From positions 105,700-169,699 of the forward strand of contig NZ_CAAJGK010000043.1 in NCBI RefSeq assembly GCF_900996245.1: a stretch of DNA of 64,000 bases. The letters are read 5' to 3'. The notes below the pieces were generated by a model. It saw nothing but the letters and a program-made list of their open reading frames with translations, was not told the DNA's origin and searched no databases. The position numbers and the translations under genes are program-made. Below, piece by piece: positions 24,329 to 33,785 of this stretch. The DNA comes from Paraburkholderia sp. BCC1886. Its GTDB lineage: Bacteria; Pseudomonadota; Gammaproteobacteria; Burkholderiales; Burkholderiaceae. How positions within the stretch are numbered: position 1 is the stretch's first letter; each line of letters begins with the position of its first letter.

Positions 24329-25480
24329 ATGAAAAAAACCCTTATCGCCGCCGGCCTCATGGGCGCATTCGCCATCACCGCGCACGCACAAAGCAGCGTC
24401 ACGCTGTACGGCACGCTCGACGCCGGCCTCGTCTACTCGAACAACCAGGGCGGCCACAGCAACTGGCAGCAAGGTAGCGGCTCGGTGTCGAACACCTACT
24501 TCGGCCTGCGCGGCAACGAAGACCTCGGCGGCGGCCTGCATGCCATCTTCACGTTGGAAAGCGGCTTCAACCTGAACAACGGCGCGTTCTCCGAAAACAG
24601 CACCATCTTCAACCGTCAGGCTTTCGTCGGTCTGCAAAGCGAGCAGTACGGCACGCTGACGCTCGGCCGCCAGTACGACTCCGTGGTCGACTATCTGGCG
24701 CCGCTCTCGGAGGCCGGCGCGGGCTATGGCAACAACCTCGCCGCCCATCCGTTCGATAACGACAATCTCGACAATTCGTTCTCGGTGAAGAACGCCGTGA
24801 AGTACACCAGCGCGAACTACGCGGGTCTCAAGTTCGGCGGCCTGTACGGCTTCAGCAACGCATCCGGCGAATTCTCGAACAACCGTGCGTGGAGCGCGGG
24901 CGCTTCGTACGACAACGGCCCGCTGAGCGTCGCGGCGGCTTATCTGCAACTGAACAACTCGGGCAGCACCAACCTGGGCGGCGCGGTGTCGCAAGGCGAC
25001 GGCACGGCGGCAGTGGCGGCGAATCTGCAACGCACGTTCGGCGCGGGCGTGAACTACACCTACGGTCCGGCCACGGCGGGCTTCGTCTACACGCATACGC
25101 AACTGGACGGCATTACCGGCGTCGATGTCGGCGGCGCCACGCTGCCGGGCGTCGCGGGCACCAACCTGCATCTGGACAACTACGAACTCAACGGCCGTTA
25201 CGCGCTGACGCCGGCCTTGAGCCTCGCGGCGTCGTACACCTTCACCGACGGCCGCATGACCGGCTCGAACGGCACGGGCGATCCGAAGTGGCACACGGTA
25301 TCGCTGCAAAGCGATTACTCGCTGAGCAAGCGCACGGATGTCTACGTGGAAGGCGTGTATCAGCACGCGTCGGGCGAACTCGGCAACTTCGGCGCGAACG
25401 TCGCGTCGATCAATACGCTGGCGCCTTCGTCGACGGGGAATCAGGTTGCGGCGGCGGTGGGGTTGCGGCACCGGTTCTAA
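24329..25480 (+). CDS. Outer-membrane porin (trimeric, Gram-negative porin family)
   Basis: A 383-residue general porin of the beta-proteobacterial type. The signal peptide MKKTLIAAGLMGAFAITAHA is followed by QSSVTLYGTLDAGLVY, the standard first strand, and the protein ends with GLRHRF, with the terminal Phe needed for outer-membrane insertion. The constriction-loop region contains TLGRQYDSVVDYLAP near residue 110. The ATG at 24329 starts the signal peptide; the frame opens earlier in the AT-rich leader. It passes small hydrophilic solutes. Confidence 0.93.
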   Translation: MKKTLIAAGLMGAFAITAHAQSSVTLYGTLDAGLVYSNNQGGHSNWQQGSGSVSNTYFGLRGNEDLGGGLHAIFTLESGFNLNNGAFSENSTIFNRQAFVGLQSEQYGTLTLGRQYDSVVDYLAPLSEAGAGYGNNLAAHPFDNDNLDNSFSVKNAVKYTSANYAGLKFGGLYGFSNASGEFSNNRAWSAGASYDNGPLSVAAAYLQLNNSGSTNLGGAVSQGDGTAAVAANLQRTFGAGVNYTYGPATAGFVYTHTQLDGITGVDVGGATLPGVAGTNLHLDNYELNGRYALTPALSLAASYTFTDGRMTGSNGTGDPKWHTVSLQSDYSLSKRTDVYVEGVYQHASGELGNFGANVASINTLAPSSTGNQVAAAVGLRHRF

Positions 25481-25535
25481 ACCGCCTCGGTCTACCCGCC
25501 ACTCGACCCGCACCGCCCAGCGCCAGAGACAGGCT

Positions 25536-25553
25536 CGCCTGATTCGTCAGGCG
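25536..25553. terminator. Stem-loop between convergent porin and crotonase-fusion genes
   Basis: CGCCTGA-TTCG-TCAGGCG is a perfect seven-pair hairpin with a TTCG tetraloop, 55 bp after the porin stop. The following GGCTTTAG has only a short T run, so termination is likely but not certain. Confidence 0.5.
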
Positions 25554-25623
25554 GCTTTAGCGCAGCGTCGCGAGTTGAGCGTCGGCGTCGCGGGTGCGCT
25601 GGCCGGAGACCCGCTCCCCGGCT

Positions 25624-27339
25624 TTACGCGGCGTCGACCTTGCCGATGTTCGTCAGCAATCTACCCGGGGCAAAAGTCTCGCCGTACGCGCACGCCAGCT
25701 CGACGAGTTCGGAATACGCCCGCCGCACACCCGGCACGCGCGCGCCCCAGCCGAACGGCAGCGATTCGGGTGGCACATGGAAGCCGTAGCACAGCACGGT
25801 ATCGAGATCGTCGGGATGCTGCGCATCGCGGCTGTCGAGCAATCCCGCGCAGACGTTGAGCAGGCCGCACAGGAGCACGAAGCGCAGGCGCTCGTCCGTC
25901 ATCTCGGCCTCGGTCGACGCGGTTACCATCGAAGGCAGCGTGCCGAAATCGACCGTCGGCAGGCCGAGCGCCGCGAGCGCTTCGTGAATCGACCCGGCCG
26001 GCACGCCGCCGTGCGCGAGGGCGAACAACAGGTCCTCGAACTTCAGCCACACGGTCGGCCCGAGCGGCACCGCCGTGGCGTGCAGACAGAGCGCGCCGAA
26101 TGCGCGCGCAAGTTCGACGGCGCGGCGCTGCGCGAATCCGGCACTTCCCGGTGGCGCAACCAGTTGCAACACAGGCGCATCGGTCGCGCCGTAGGTCATG
26201 CCGAACGCGATATTTTGCGGTAACGCCGCACGAGCGTCGGCATCGAACGACAGATGCACCGGCTCCACGTACAGCACGCTCGCCTGCGGCGCACGCATGG
26301 CGAGGCTCTGCAGAGAGCGGGCGGAAAGCGGTCCGCAGACCACCAGCGCGTCGCTTGCGCCGAGGTCGTCCGGCCATGCTTGCGCGCTATCGGCATGCAC
26401 GACCGGCACATCGTCCGGTTGGCGCCAGTCTGTCGGCAACGCGCCTGTCACGACCACCCGGCGCAATCGCGCATCGCCTTCCGTCGCATCGATACCGCGA
26501 ACCTCGACCTCCTCGCGCATCCGCCGAGCATTACGTATCGCTTGATGACGTGGGCTGTTTTCGCATTGCAGATAGCCGTCGAGTTCCGCGCCGTAGCCCG
26601 CGTCCCAACCGTCGCGCAAACCCGCCGTCACCGCGATGCAGACCGCGGCGCCTTCGATGCTGTGGCGCGTACGCTGGACGTCGAGTGCTTGCCCGGTGTG
26701 AGCGATCGCAGCAACGCGCCCGGTATCGGACAGCGTCGCGCGAGGCCGGCGCGAGCGCGGCACTTCCCGCGCGAAACGCTGCGCCTGTGCCTGGAAACCG
26801 GTCTCGAACCGATCGTCGACCTGTTCCAGCAGGCGATCGATCAAGCCGCATTCCAGCGCGCGAACGGCACCGACCGGCGTGCTCCCGAGCAGCAGATCCA
26901 GCGCGGCTTCAATCCCCGTCAAACCCGGCAGACGCTGCGTGGCGCCCGCGGCCGGCGGCAAACCGATCGCGAATGCCGGCAGCGCAAACGCCGCGTCGCG
27001 CGTGGCGATACGCCAGTCGCAAGCGAGCGCAATTTCGAGCGCCGTGCCGAACACCGCGCCACGCAAAGCCGCGACCACCGGTTTGTCCAATGCATCGAGC
27101 GCCTCGGTCACGAGCCGTCCGGCATCGCTGTTGAACAGCGAGCCGAGCGTGCCCAGCTCCGCGCCCGACGAAAACGTGTCGCCCTCCGCGGTCAACACCG
27201 CTACTTCCGCGCTTTCGTCCGCGGCATAGTCGGCAATCGCCGCGCACAGCGCGTCGATCAACGCTTCGTTCACGGGATGACCGGGCTCGCCGCCGATCGT
27301 CAGCGTCACCACGCCATCCAGATTTTTATATTCGATCAT
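25624..27339 (-). CDS. Degenerate crotonase / 3-hydroxyacyl-CoA dehydrogenase-like fusion
   Basis: The 571-residue protein looks like a worn FadB/FadJ relative. Residues about 1-190 are a crotonase domain (GTALEIALACDWRIATRD keeps the first catalytic Glu, but the second is Ala in FALPAFAIGL where active hydratases have PE). Residues about 290-570 resemble the dehydrogenase part, yet no GxGxxG NAD motif is visible and the HFFNP-type catalytic His is absent. It is probably catalytically altered or a binding protein. The start at 27339 opens the crotonase domain. It is the last gene of the receptor/TldDE operon, 70 bp after tldD. Confidence 0.7.
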   Translation of the reverse strand: MIEYKNLDGVVTLTIGGEPGHPVNEALIDALCAAIADYAADESAEVAVLTAEGDTFSSGAELGTLGSLFNSDAGRLVTEALDALDKPVVAALRGAVFGTALEIALACDWRIATRDAAFALPAFAIGLPPAAGATQRLPGLTGIEAALDLLLGSTPVGAVRALECGLIDRLLEQVDDRFETGFQAQAQRFAREVPRSRRPRATLSDTGRVAAIAHTGQALDVQRTRHSIEGAAVCIAVTAGLRDGWDAGYGAELDGYLQCENSPRHQAIRNARRMREEVEVRGIDATEGDARLRRVVVTGALPTDWRQPDDVPVVHADSAQAWPDDLGASDALVVCGPLSARSLQSLAMRAPQASVLYVEPVHLSFDADARAALPQNIAFGMTYGATDAPVLQLVAPPGSAGFAQRRAVELARAFGALCLHATAVPLGPTVWLKFEDLLFALAHGGVPAGSIHEALAALGLPTVDFGTLPSMVTASTEAEMTDERLRFVLLCGLLNVCAGLLDSRDAQHPDDLDTVLCYGFHVPPESLPFGWGARVPGVRRAYSELVELACAYGETFAPGRLLTNIGKVDAA

Positions 27340-27409
27340 CGTGTTGATATAAACCGGCTCGCCAATCAGGAAATGCGATGCGATGCACCGCTGTTTTTTC
27401 AAATGCCGC

Positions 27410-28903
27410 TCAACGTGTCCCGCCGACCGTGATCCCGTCGATGCGCAAAGTCGGCTGTCCGACGCAAACCGGCACTGCCTGCCCGGCTTTGCCGCACACG
27501 GCGATACCCGGATCGAGTGCAAGATCGTTGCCGATCATCGACACCTTGCGCAGCGTCTGCAGACCGTTGCCGGTTAGCGTGGCGCCGTTGACGGGCCGCG
27601 TGATGCGGCCGTTCTCGATCAGATAGGCGAGTGACGCGTTGAATACGAAATTGCCGCTGACGATGTCCACCTGCCCATCGCTCAGATCGCGCACATACAG
27701 GCCGTTCTTCACCGACTCGACGATCTCGCCGGGTTCGTGCGCGCCGTTGCGCATGTACGTGTTGGTCATACGCGGCATCGGCAGTCGTGCGAACGACTCG
27801 CGCCGGCCGTTGCCGGTCTGGCGTGCTCCGGTCAGGCGCGCGCTCTTGCGGTCCTGCATGAAACCGCGCAACACGCCGTTCTCGATCAGCACGGTGTCTT
27901 CGCCCGGATGACCTTCGTCGTCGAGCGACAGCGAACCGCGCGCTTCGTGCAGCGTGCCGTCGTCGACGATCGTGATGCCGGGCGCCGTCACCTGCTCGCC
28001 GAGCTTGCCGCTGAACACCGACGAGCCGCGCTGGATGAAGTCGGCTTCGAGTCCATGGCCGACGGCTTCATGCAGCAGAATGCCGGGCCAGCCAGGCGCG
28101 AGCACGACCGTCAGTTCGCCGGACGGCGCGGCGTCGGTGTCGAGTTTGGCGAGCGCGGTCGACACCACGCGGCGCGCCAGCGCATCGAGCGCTGCTTCGT
28201 CGAAGCGATCCACGCCGTACCGCCCGCCGATGCCGCTCGACGCACTCTCGGTGCGTCCGGCCCGCTCGACCACCACGCGCAGATGCAGCGAGCTTTGCGG
28301 CCGCACATCCGCGGACGTGCGCAGCGTTTCGTCCATCACCAGCATCCATTCGTGCGACGCGGACAGGCTCGCGAACACGCGGACCACGCAGTCGTCGACG
28401 CCGCGCGTCAGCCGGTCCAGTCGATGCAGCAGCGCGAGCTTGTGTTCCGGGCCGAGCGAGGCAATCGGATCACCGCTGAGATACCGGTTCTCGAACGAGT
28501 CGGTCATCGACGCCGCGTTGCTGCGCTCGACTGCCGTCGCGCGTTTCGCATCGATGGCCTGCTCACCCGCCTCCATCGACGCGACGGAACGGGCGGCGTG
28601 GTTCAGCGATGCGCTGTCGATCGATTCCGAAAACGCAAAGGCCGTGCTGTCGCCGCACACGGTGCGCAAACCGAAGCCTTCGTCGATCGACATATTGACG
28701 CGCTTGACCACGCCGTTTTCCAGCGACCAGCCTTCGCTGCTGCGGTACTGCAAGAACACGTCGGCCTGTTCGTCGCGCGGACGCATCGCGCGGCTCAACG
28801 CGCCTTCCAGATGCGCGAGGTCGATACCGTTCGCCTCGACCAGCCGCGTGCGAGCGAGCGCGAAGCGGTCCGCCGTGTCCAATGACATGAGTTGGGCCGG
28901 CAT
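27410..28903 (-). CDS. tldD: Metalloprotease TldD
   Basis: TldD forms a heterodimer with TldE/PmbA and degrades unfolded peptides; in microcin-type systems it removes leader peptides. The 497-residue protein has the zinc motif LLHEAVGHGLEADF (HExxxH) at about residue 277 and the C-terminal CGKAGQAVPVCVGQPTLRI with the further cysteine ligand. The ATG at 28903 overlaps the thioredoxin stop by one base; an ATG five codons later is possible. A housekeeping TldD elsewhere in the genome is likely, so this may be a second copy. Confidence 0.9.
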   Translation of the reverse strand: MPAQLMSLDTADRFALARTRLVEANGIDLAHLEGALSRAMRPRDEQADVFLQYRSSEGWSLENGVVKRVNMSIDEGFGLRTVCGDSTAFAFSESIDSASLNHAARSVASMEAGEQAIDAKRATAVERSNAASMTDSFENRYLSGDPIASLGPEHKLALLHRLDRLTRGVDDCVVRVFASLSASHEWMLVMDETLRTSADVRPQSSLHLRVVVERAGRTESASSGIGGRYGVDRFDEAALDALARRVVSTALAKLDTDAAPSGELTVVLAPGWPGILLHEAVGHGLEADFIQRGSSVFSGKLGEQVTAPGITIVDDGTLHEARGSLSLDDEGHPGEDTVLIENGVLRGFMQDRKSARLTGARQTGNGRRESFARLPMPRMTNTYMRNGAHEPGEIVESVKNGLYVRDLSDGQVDIVSGNFVFNASLAYLIENGRITRPVNGATLTGNGLQTLRKVSMIGNDLALDPGIAVCGKAGQAVPVCVGQPTLRIDGITVGGTR

Positions 28904-29268
28904 CAGGACGGATCCTTCGGTGTGGCATCTGCTTCACGCGCGGCCGCCACACTCCTCTCGATCAACGCCGCCAGCCGCAGCTTCGAGGTCACGCCGATCT
29001 GCCGGCCGATTTCCTTGCCGCCGTCGAACAGGATCAGCGCCGGAATGCCGCGAAACTGGAAGCGCTCGTAGACTTCCTTGTGCTGGTCCACGTCCACCTT
29101 CAGGATGGTGAGCCGCTCGCCGAAATGAGCGGCGACGGTGTCGAGCACCGGCGCCAGCATCTTGCACGGGCCGCACCACGGGGCCCAGAAATCGATCAAT
29201 ACCGGCACTGGCGAATTCGCCACGCGTGCCGTGAAATCGTTCATATCCAATGCTGCCAGGTTGCTCAT
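28903..29268 (-). CDS. Thioredoxin-family protein
   Basis: The 121-residue protein is a cytoplasmic thioredoxin without signal peptide: active site FWAPWCGPCKML near residue 28, cis-proline loop FRGIPALILF near residue 73. It lies between tldE (73 bp upstream) and tldD (one-base overlap), an unusual place for a thioredoxin gene. It could reduce disulfides in the substrate or in a partner of TldD/TldE. Confidence 0.92.
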   Translation of the reverse strand: MSNLAALDMNDFTARVANSPVPVLIDFWAPWCGPCKMLAPVLDTVAAHFGERLTILKVDVDQHKEVYERFQFRGIPALILFDGGKEIGRQIGVTSKLRLAALIERSVAAAREADATPKDPS

Positions 29269-29341
29269 GCTTGACCTCGATTCGTTATCGCATGCTTGTC
29301 GTGAATGCGCGCCGTTCTCGACGCGGTGAGCGGTTGTCGAC

Positions 29342-30706
29342 TCAACGACCGGCCAGTCTCATGTCGCCGGCGAGGATCGAACCGCTCGTCAGCGCCCCCG
29401 ACGTGTACCGGTCCGCGCCGACCGTGACCGCGTCGCCGAACATCGTCGATACGTGGCCGGCCAGCGTGACGTTGTCGACCGGATAGGCAATCTCGCCGTT
29501 CTCGACCCAGAAGCCTTCGGCGCCTTGCGAGTACTCGCCGGTCAGTCCATTGAAACCGCCGCCCGACAACCCGGTGACATAAAAACCGGTGCCGAGCCGG
29601 CGCAACATGGCGGCGAGGTCGTCGCCGGCCTGCGTCGCGGCGCTGCTCAGTTCCACGTTGCCGATACCGTCGGCGTTGCCGGTCGGCGTCATCTTCAAAC
29701 GACGGGCCCAGTACGCCGACAGCAGGTAGCCAGTCAGCGTGCCGCCGTCCACCAGCGCGCGGCGGCGTCCGGCAATGCCGTCCGAGTCGAACGGACGGCT
29801 CGCGAGACCGCCGGGAATGCCTGGGTCTTCGAGCATGCTGAGATGCGAGGCGATCACCGGCGCGCCGATCTTGCCGGCCAGAAACGACGCGTTGGTACCT
29901 ACCGCCTGACCGCTGGCCGCACCTAGCCATTGGCCGAGCAGCCGAACCGCGACGGTCGCGTCGTAGAGCACGGCGCAGGTGCGCGTGTCGATCGATTGCG
30001 CGCCCAGTTGCGCGACCGCGTACGCGGCAGCCTGCGTGCCGATCGCGCGCGGATCGAGGCCCGCGGCGCTGCGCGCGCCAAGCCCGTGACTGCCGATCCG
30101 TTTGCTCCCGCCGTCCGAAGCGACGGCCGCGCACGACAACGACCGGAACGACGCGCGATAGCCACGCAACAATCCTTCCGTGCTGGCGATCACCATCTGC
30201 ATTTGCGACGTGTTGCACGAAGCGCCTTCACTGGATACCACTTTCGACGAATAGCCGAAGGCCGCTTCTTCCGTTTCGCGCGCCCGGACAATTGCGTCGG
30301 CGGCACTCCATTCGGCGTGGTGAAAAAGGCCGAGCGCATCGACCGGCGTGTCGCCGGCTGCCAGATAGCGGGCTTCCGCCGGACCTGCGAACTCGTCGCG
30401 CTCGACATGCTTCACCGCCTGCGCAGCAGCAAGCGCGATGCGTTCGATGCTGTCCGCCGAGAGGTTCGCCGACGACACCTGCGCCGTGCGGCCGTCGCTG
30501 AACGCCGACAGCGTGATGCGCTGATGACCGTGCGCAACCTGCGAGCTGACCGCGCGCTCGCGAACCTGCACGGAGATGCCGCGGCTCTCGTTCAGCGCCA
30601 CATAAGCCTGAGCGACGCCGAGTGCCCGCACGCGCTCGAGCGCCTGGCCTGCCAGCGCCTGGAGTCGTGCGCCGGTCCAGGTGAATTCATCGTGATGCGA
30701 CTGCAT
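29342..30706 (-). CDS. tldE: Metalloprotease subunit TldE/PmbA
   Basis: The 454-residue protein is the non-metal-binding partner of TldD. It shows the family architecture: N-terminal helix and strand (residues 8-120), the conserved GLSGGGFNGLTGEYSQGAEGFWVENG region near residue 390 in short pieces, and the C-terminal SGALTSGSILAGDMRLAG. There is no HExxxH, as expected. Start ATG at 30706. It follows the ABC gene by 36 bp and precedes the thioredoxin gene. Confidence 0.88.
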   Translation of the reverse strand: MQSHHDEFTWTGARLQALAGQALERVRALGVAQAYVALNESRGISVQVRERAVSSQVAHGHQRITLSAFSDGRTAQVSSANLSADSIERIALAAAQAVKHVERDEFAGPAEARYLAAGDTPVDALGLFHHAEWSAADAIVRARETEEAAFGYSSKVVSSEGASCNTSQMQMVIASTEGLLRGYRASFRSLSCAAVASDGGSKRIGSHGLGARSAAGLDPRAIGTQAAAYAVAQLGAQSIDTRTCAVLYDATVAVRLLGQWLGAASGQAVGTNASFLAGKIGAPVIASHLSMLEDPGIPGGLASRPFDSDGIAGRRRALVDGGTLTGYLLSAYWARRLKMTPTGNADGIGNVELSSAATQAGDDLAAMLRRLGTGFYVTGLSGGGFNGLTGEYSQGAEGFWVENGEIAYPVDNVTLAGHVSTMFGDAVTVGADRYTSGALTSGSILAGDMRLAGR

Positions 30707-30742
30707 GTCTGCCCTTTGTGAATGATGCGGTTTGCCGAGGCG

Positions 30743-32551
30743 TCAGACTGTCGAGCCGACCGGCTGCGAACGTGCCGGCGTCGAAGGCCCATCGGCGGCG
30801 ACGTGCGACGACAGGTCGAGAAAATGGTCGTGTTGCTCCGCGAGACTCGCGTGATGCGAAATGCTGATGATCGCGGCATGCGGCAGCCGTTCGAGCAGCG
30901 CGCGATACACACGTCGCTCGGTGGCTTCGTCCAGTCCGCTGGTGGCCTCGTCGAGAAACAGGAAATCGGCCTCGCGCAGCATCGCGCGGGCAATCGCCAC
31001 GCGCTGTCCTTCGCCGCCGGACAACACGCTGCTCCAGCGCTGGCTTTCGTGCAGACGCGTGGTGAAGTCCGCCAGACCGGCGTCGCGCAGCGCGGCTTCG
31101 CAGGCGGCATCGTCGAAACGGCTTTCGTCGTCGGGATAGCAGAGCGCCGCTTTGAGCGTGCCCGTTGGCACATAGCTGCGTTGCGGCAGGAATTCGACCT
31201 TGCCTGCCCCCGCATGCGGCGGCAGATTCACCGTGCCGCTGCCATAAGGCCACAGACCCGCCAGAGCGCGAAACAGCGTGCTCTTGCCGGAACCCGAAGG
31301 CCCGCGCACCAGCCAGCGTTCGCCGGCCTTGAACGTGACGCCGCTCGCCTGCGAGATGACAGCACCGCTCGATGTGGTGAGCGTGACGCCGGGCGTCCCG
31401 ACTTCGTTGCCTTCGCTTCGAACGAGCGCGATTCGCGATGCCGCGCTCGAACCTTGTTCGCGGTGACGGATCTCGTCGTTCAACAAACGCAGCCGGTTGA
31501 CGATGGCGCGCCACAATGCGAACGACTGGTACGCCTGCGGGAAATACGACAGCGTGCTGGTCACGGACCCGAAGGCGGACGACAACTGCATCATGCCGCC
31601 CAGCGCAATCTTGCGCGCCAGATAGGCCGGCAGAATCAGCAGCGTGGGAACCAGCGTGGTCATGTCGCCAAATGCAAACGTCACGATGTTGATGCGCCGC
31701 GTGATACGGATCACTTCCCACATGTTCCGGCGCACGGCTTCAAAGCTATCCATCACGCGCACCGCTTCGCGATCGCCGCCGCGCATGAAGGCGATCTGCT
31801 CGGCGTGCTCGCGGATCTGCATCAACCCGAAACGGAAATCCGCTTCGCGGTGCTGGATTTCCGCGTTCAGCGGAATCATTTTGCGGCCGCTCAGGTGCGT
31901 GAGCAGCAGCGTTCCACCCGAGTAGACAAACGCCGCGATCACCATATAAGCCGGAATGGTCACCGCCATCCCGCCGGCCGTGAAATGTGCATTGCCGGAC
32001 AGGCGATACAGCACCACGCTGAACGAGACGGCCGAAACCGGCACGCTGACCAGGGCGAAAAAGATCGTCACGGTCTGCTGGATCAATTGACTCACGTCTT
32101 CCGACAGACGCTGGTCCGGGTTCTCGACCCGGCGGTCGCGCTCGATGCGGTAGAACGCGCCGTCGCGGGTCCATGCGCCGACGAGCCTCTGGGTAAGCCA
32201 CGCACGCCAGCGCGCCACCAGCACCTGACCGAGGTACAGATCGACGATCAACGTCGTGCTCGAAATGGCGAGCGCCATCAGCAAGGTGCCGAACAGGCCG
32301 CCGAAAGCATCGACCTGACGCGCGCCAATGGCGTCGTAGAAACGGCCCGTCCAGCTGTTGCGCCAGACCTGGAAATAGATGCCCGCGTAACTCAGCGCGA
32401 TCTTGGCGACCAGACAGGCCAACGCGAACACGGCTTCTTCCGATACCCAATAAGGCAGCAGCAGGCTCCACCAGGTAGTGTGCTCGCGCGCGAGCAGCCG
32501 GTCGGCGAGCGGCGTGACGGCATCGGTACGGGGCGGCTTCGAAAAAATCAT
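30743..32551 (-). CDS. SbmA/YddA-like ABC transporter (fused permease and ATPase)
   Basis: The 602-residue protein joins an SbmA/BacA-like membrane domain (about 1-340, with YWVSEEAVFALACLVAKIAL and the DLYLGQVLVARWRAWLTQRL segment) to an ATPase: Walker A GPSGSGKST near residue 417, signature LSGGEGQRVAIARA near 503 and Walker B DFLFLDEATSGLD. This fused layout is that of E. coli YddA and the FusD-type proteins, whose relatives move peptides across the inner membrane. The start at 32551 gives 4 bp to the exbD stop. Import and export are both possible. Confidence 0.85.
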   Translation of the reverse strand: MIFSKPPRTDAVTPLADRLLAREHTTWWSLLLPYWVSEEAVFALACLVAKIALSYAGIYFQVWRNSWTGRFYDAIGARQVDAFGGLFGTLLMALAISSTTLIVDLYLGQVLVARWRAWLTQRLVGAWTRDGAFYRIERDRRVENPDQRLSEDVSQLIQQTVTIFFALVSVPVSAVSFSVVLYRLSGNAHFTAGGMAVTIPAYMVIAAFVYSGGTLLLTHLSGRKMIPLNAEIQHREADFRFGLMQIREHAEQIAFMRGGDREAVRVMDSFEAVRRNMWEVIRITRRINIVTFAFGDMTTLVPTLLILPAYLARKIALGGMMQLSSAFGSVTSTLSYFPQAYQSFALWRAIVNRLRLLNDEIRHREQGSSAASRIALVRSEGNEVGTPGVTLTTSSGAVISQASGVTFKAGERWLVRGPSGSGKSTLFRALAGLWPYGSGTVNLPPHAGAGKVEFLPQRSYVPTGTLKAALCYPDDESRFDDAACEAALRDAGLADFTTRLHESQRWSSVLSGGEGQRVAIARAMLREADFLFLDEATSGLDEATERRVYRALLERLPHAAIISISHHASLAEQHDHFLDLSSHVAADGPSTPARSQPVGSTV

Positions 32552-32555
32552 GGGG

Positions 32556-32981
32556 TCAGTGGGCGCCCGTCGGGTCCGGTTCCGTGACGAAGTCGAGCTT
32601 CGACAAACCGGCATGTTGAGCAGCGGACAGCACGTGAGCGACCCGGCCATATTCCACGTGCTGGTCCGCGTAGATGCGTACGGCCGGCGTGGGGTCCTGT
32701 TTCGCCGCCAGGTTCATCTGCGCGGTCAGTCCGGCTTCGTCGACAGGCTGCCTGTTCCACGCGAGCGTGCCGTCGGCGCGGATCGACAGGTCGATATCAT
32801 GGGTGTCGCTCTTGACAGGCTCGCTCGCCGCTTTCGGCAGATCGACCTTGAGCGCGTGGCTCATGACCGGCAACGTGATGATGAAGACGATCAGCAGCAC
32901 CAGCATCACGTCGATCAACGGCGTCATGTTGATGTCGTTGACGAGGTCGCCCTCGCCGCCGTATTCCGGGTTCATGGACAT
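32556..32981 (-). CDS. exbD: ExbD-type energiser protein
   Basis: ExbD works with ExbB to power TonB using the proton gradient. The 141-residue protein has one N-terminal membrane helix with the proton-path aspartate in NMTPLIDVMLVLLIVFI near residues 18-34 and a periplasmic domain. It overlaps no neighbour; exbB starts 11 bp upstream and the ABC gene 4 bp downstream. It belongs to the receptor operon, so the system has its own energiser. Confidence 0.92.
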   Translation of the reverse strand: MSMNPEYGGEGDLVNDINMTPLIDVMLVLLIVFIITLPVMSHALKVDLPKAASEPVKSDTHDIDLSIRADGTLAWNRQPVDEAGLTAQMNLAAKQDPTPAVRIYADQHVEYGRVAHVLSAAQHAGLSKLDFVTEPDPTGAH

Positions 32982-32992
32982 GGCGGCTCCGT

Positions 32993-33742
32993 TCAGTGAG
33001 TCGTGGCCGGGACGGCACGATTGGCGGGTAACGCACGCGCTGCGGCATCGGTCGACTCAGCTGGGCTCGCACGGCGCTGCTTGCCGGTAATGAAGAAGCG
33101 TTGCAGTTCGTGCGTATAACGCACCATGCTGTGAATGACCGCCTTGTTGCCGCGCGACGCGGCGTTGTAGCCGAGCACCGCGGGAATCGCGACGAACAGG
33201 CCGAACGCCGTCATCACCAGCGACTCGCCCACCGGTCCCGCCACGTGATCGAGGCTCGCGGCGCCCGAACTGCCGATCGCCATCAGCGCGTGATAGATGC
33301 CCCACACCGTGCCGAACAGCCCGACGAACGGCGCCGTGCTGCCGATCGACGCGAGCACGGCTAGGCCACCTTGCAGTCTTGCCACATAGTCGTCGAGCAC
33401 GTCTTTCAGACAGCGCGACATCCACTCGCTCGCGTCGAGCGAGCCGTACAGCATCGCTTCGGTGTCGAAACGCTGCTCGCTCGCTTCACGCGCGGCCAGT
33501 GCAAGATCGCGATAAGGGTTCGAGATCGCGGCGCCGAGATTCGAAATGCCGGTGTCGAAATCCTGTGCCGACCAGAACTGCTTGCGCATCACCGCCGTCA
33601 TCGCGCGCAGACGGCTGACCGAGACCAGCTTCGCAATCAAAACCGTCCACGACGCGATCGACATCAACGCCAGAATGACGACGATGCCGCGCGTGACGAA
33701 GTCACCTTCTTGCCAAACGTCGAGAAATCCATAGTGGTTCAT
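32993..33742 (-). CDS. exbB: ExbB/MotA-TolQ-type proton channel
   Basis: The 249-residue inner-membrane protein forms the proton channel with ExbD. Three membrane helices are visible: about 16-38 (VTRGIVVILALMSIASWTVL), 138-160 (LASIGSTAPFVGLFGTVWG) and 180-200 (ESLVMTAFGLFVAIPAVLGY), with the conserved GTVWGIYHAL turn. It starts 43 bp after tonB and stops 11 bp before exbD. Confidence 0.92.
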   Translation of the reverse strand: MNHYGFLDVWQEGDFVTRGIVVILALMSIASWTVLIAKLVSVSRLRAMTAVMRKQFWSAQDFDTGISNLGAAISNPYRDLALAAREASEQRFDTEAMLYGSLDASEWMSRCLKDVLDDYVARLQGGLAVLASIGSTAPFVGLFGTVWGIYHALMAIGSSGAASLDHVAGPVGESLVMTAFGLFVAIPAVLGYNAASRGNKAVIHSMVRYTHELQRFFITGKQRRASPAESTDAAARALPANRAVPATTH

Positions 33743-33785
33743 GCTTCGCTACTCCAGATACAAGAGGTGAAAATGAGCGTCGACA

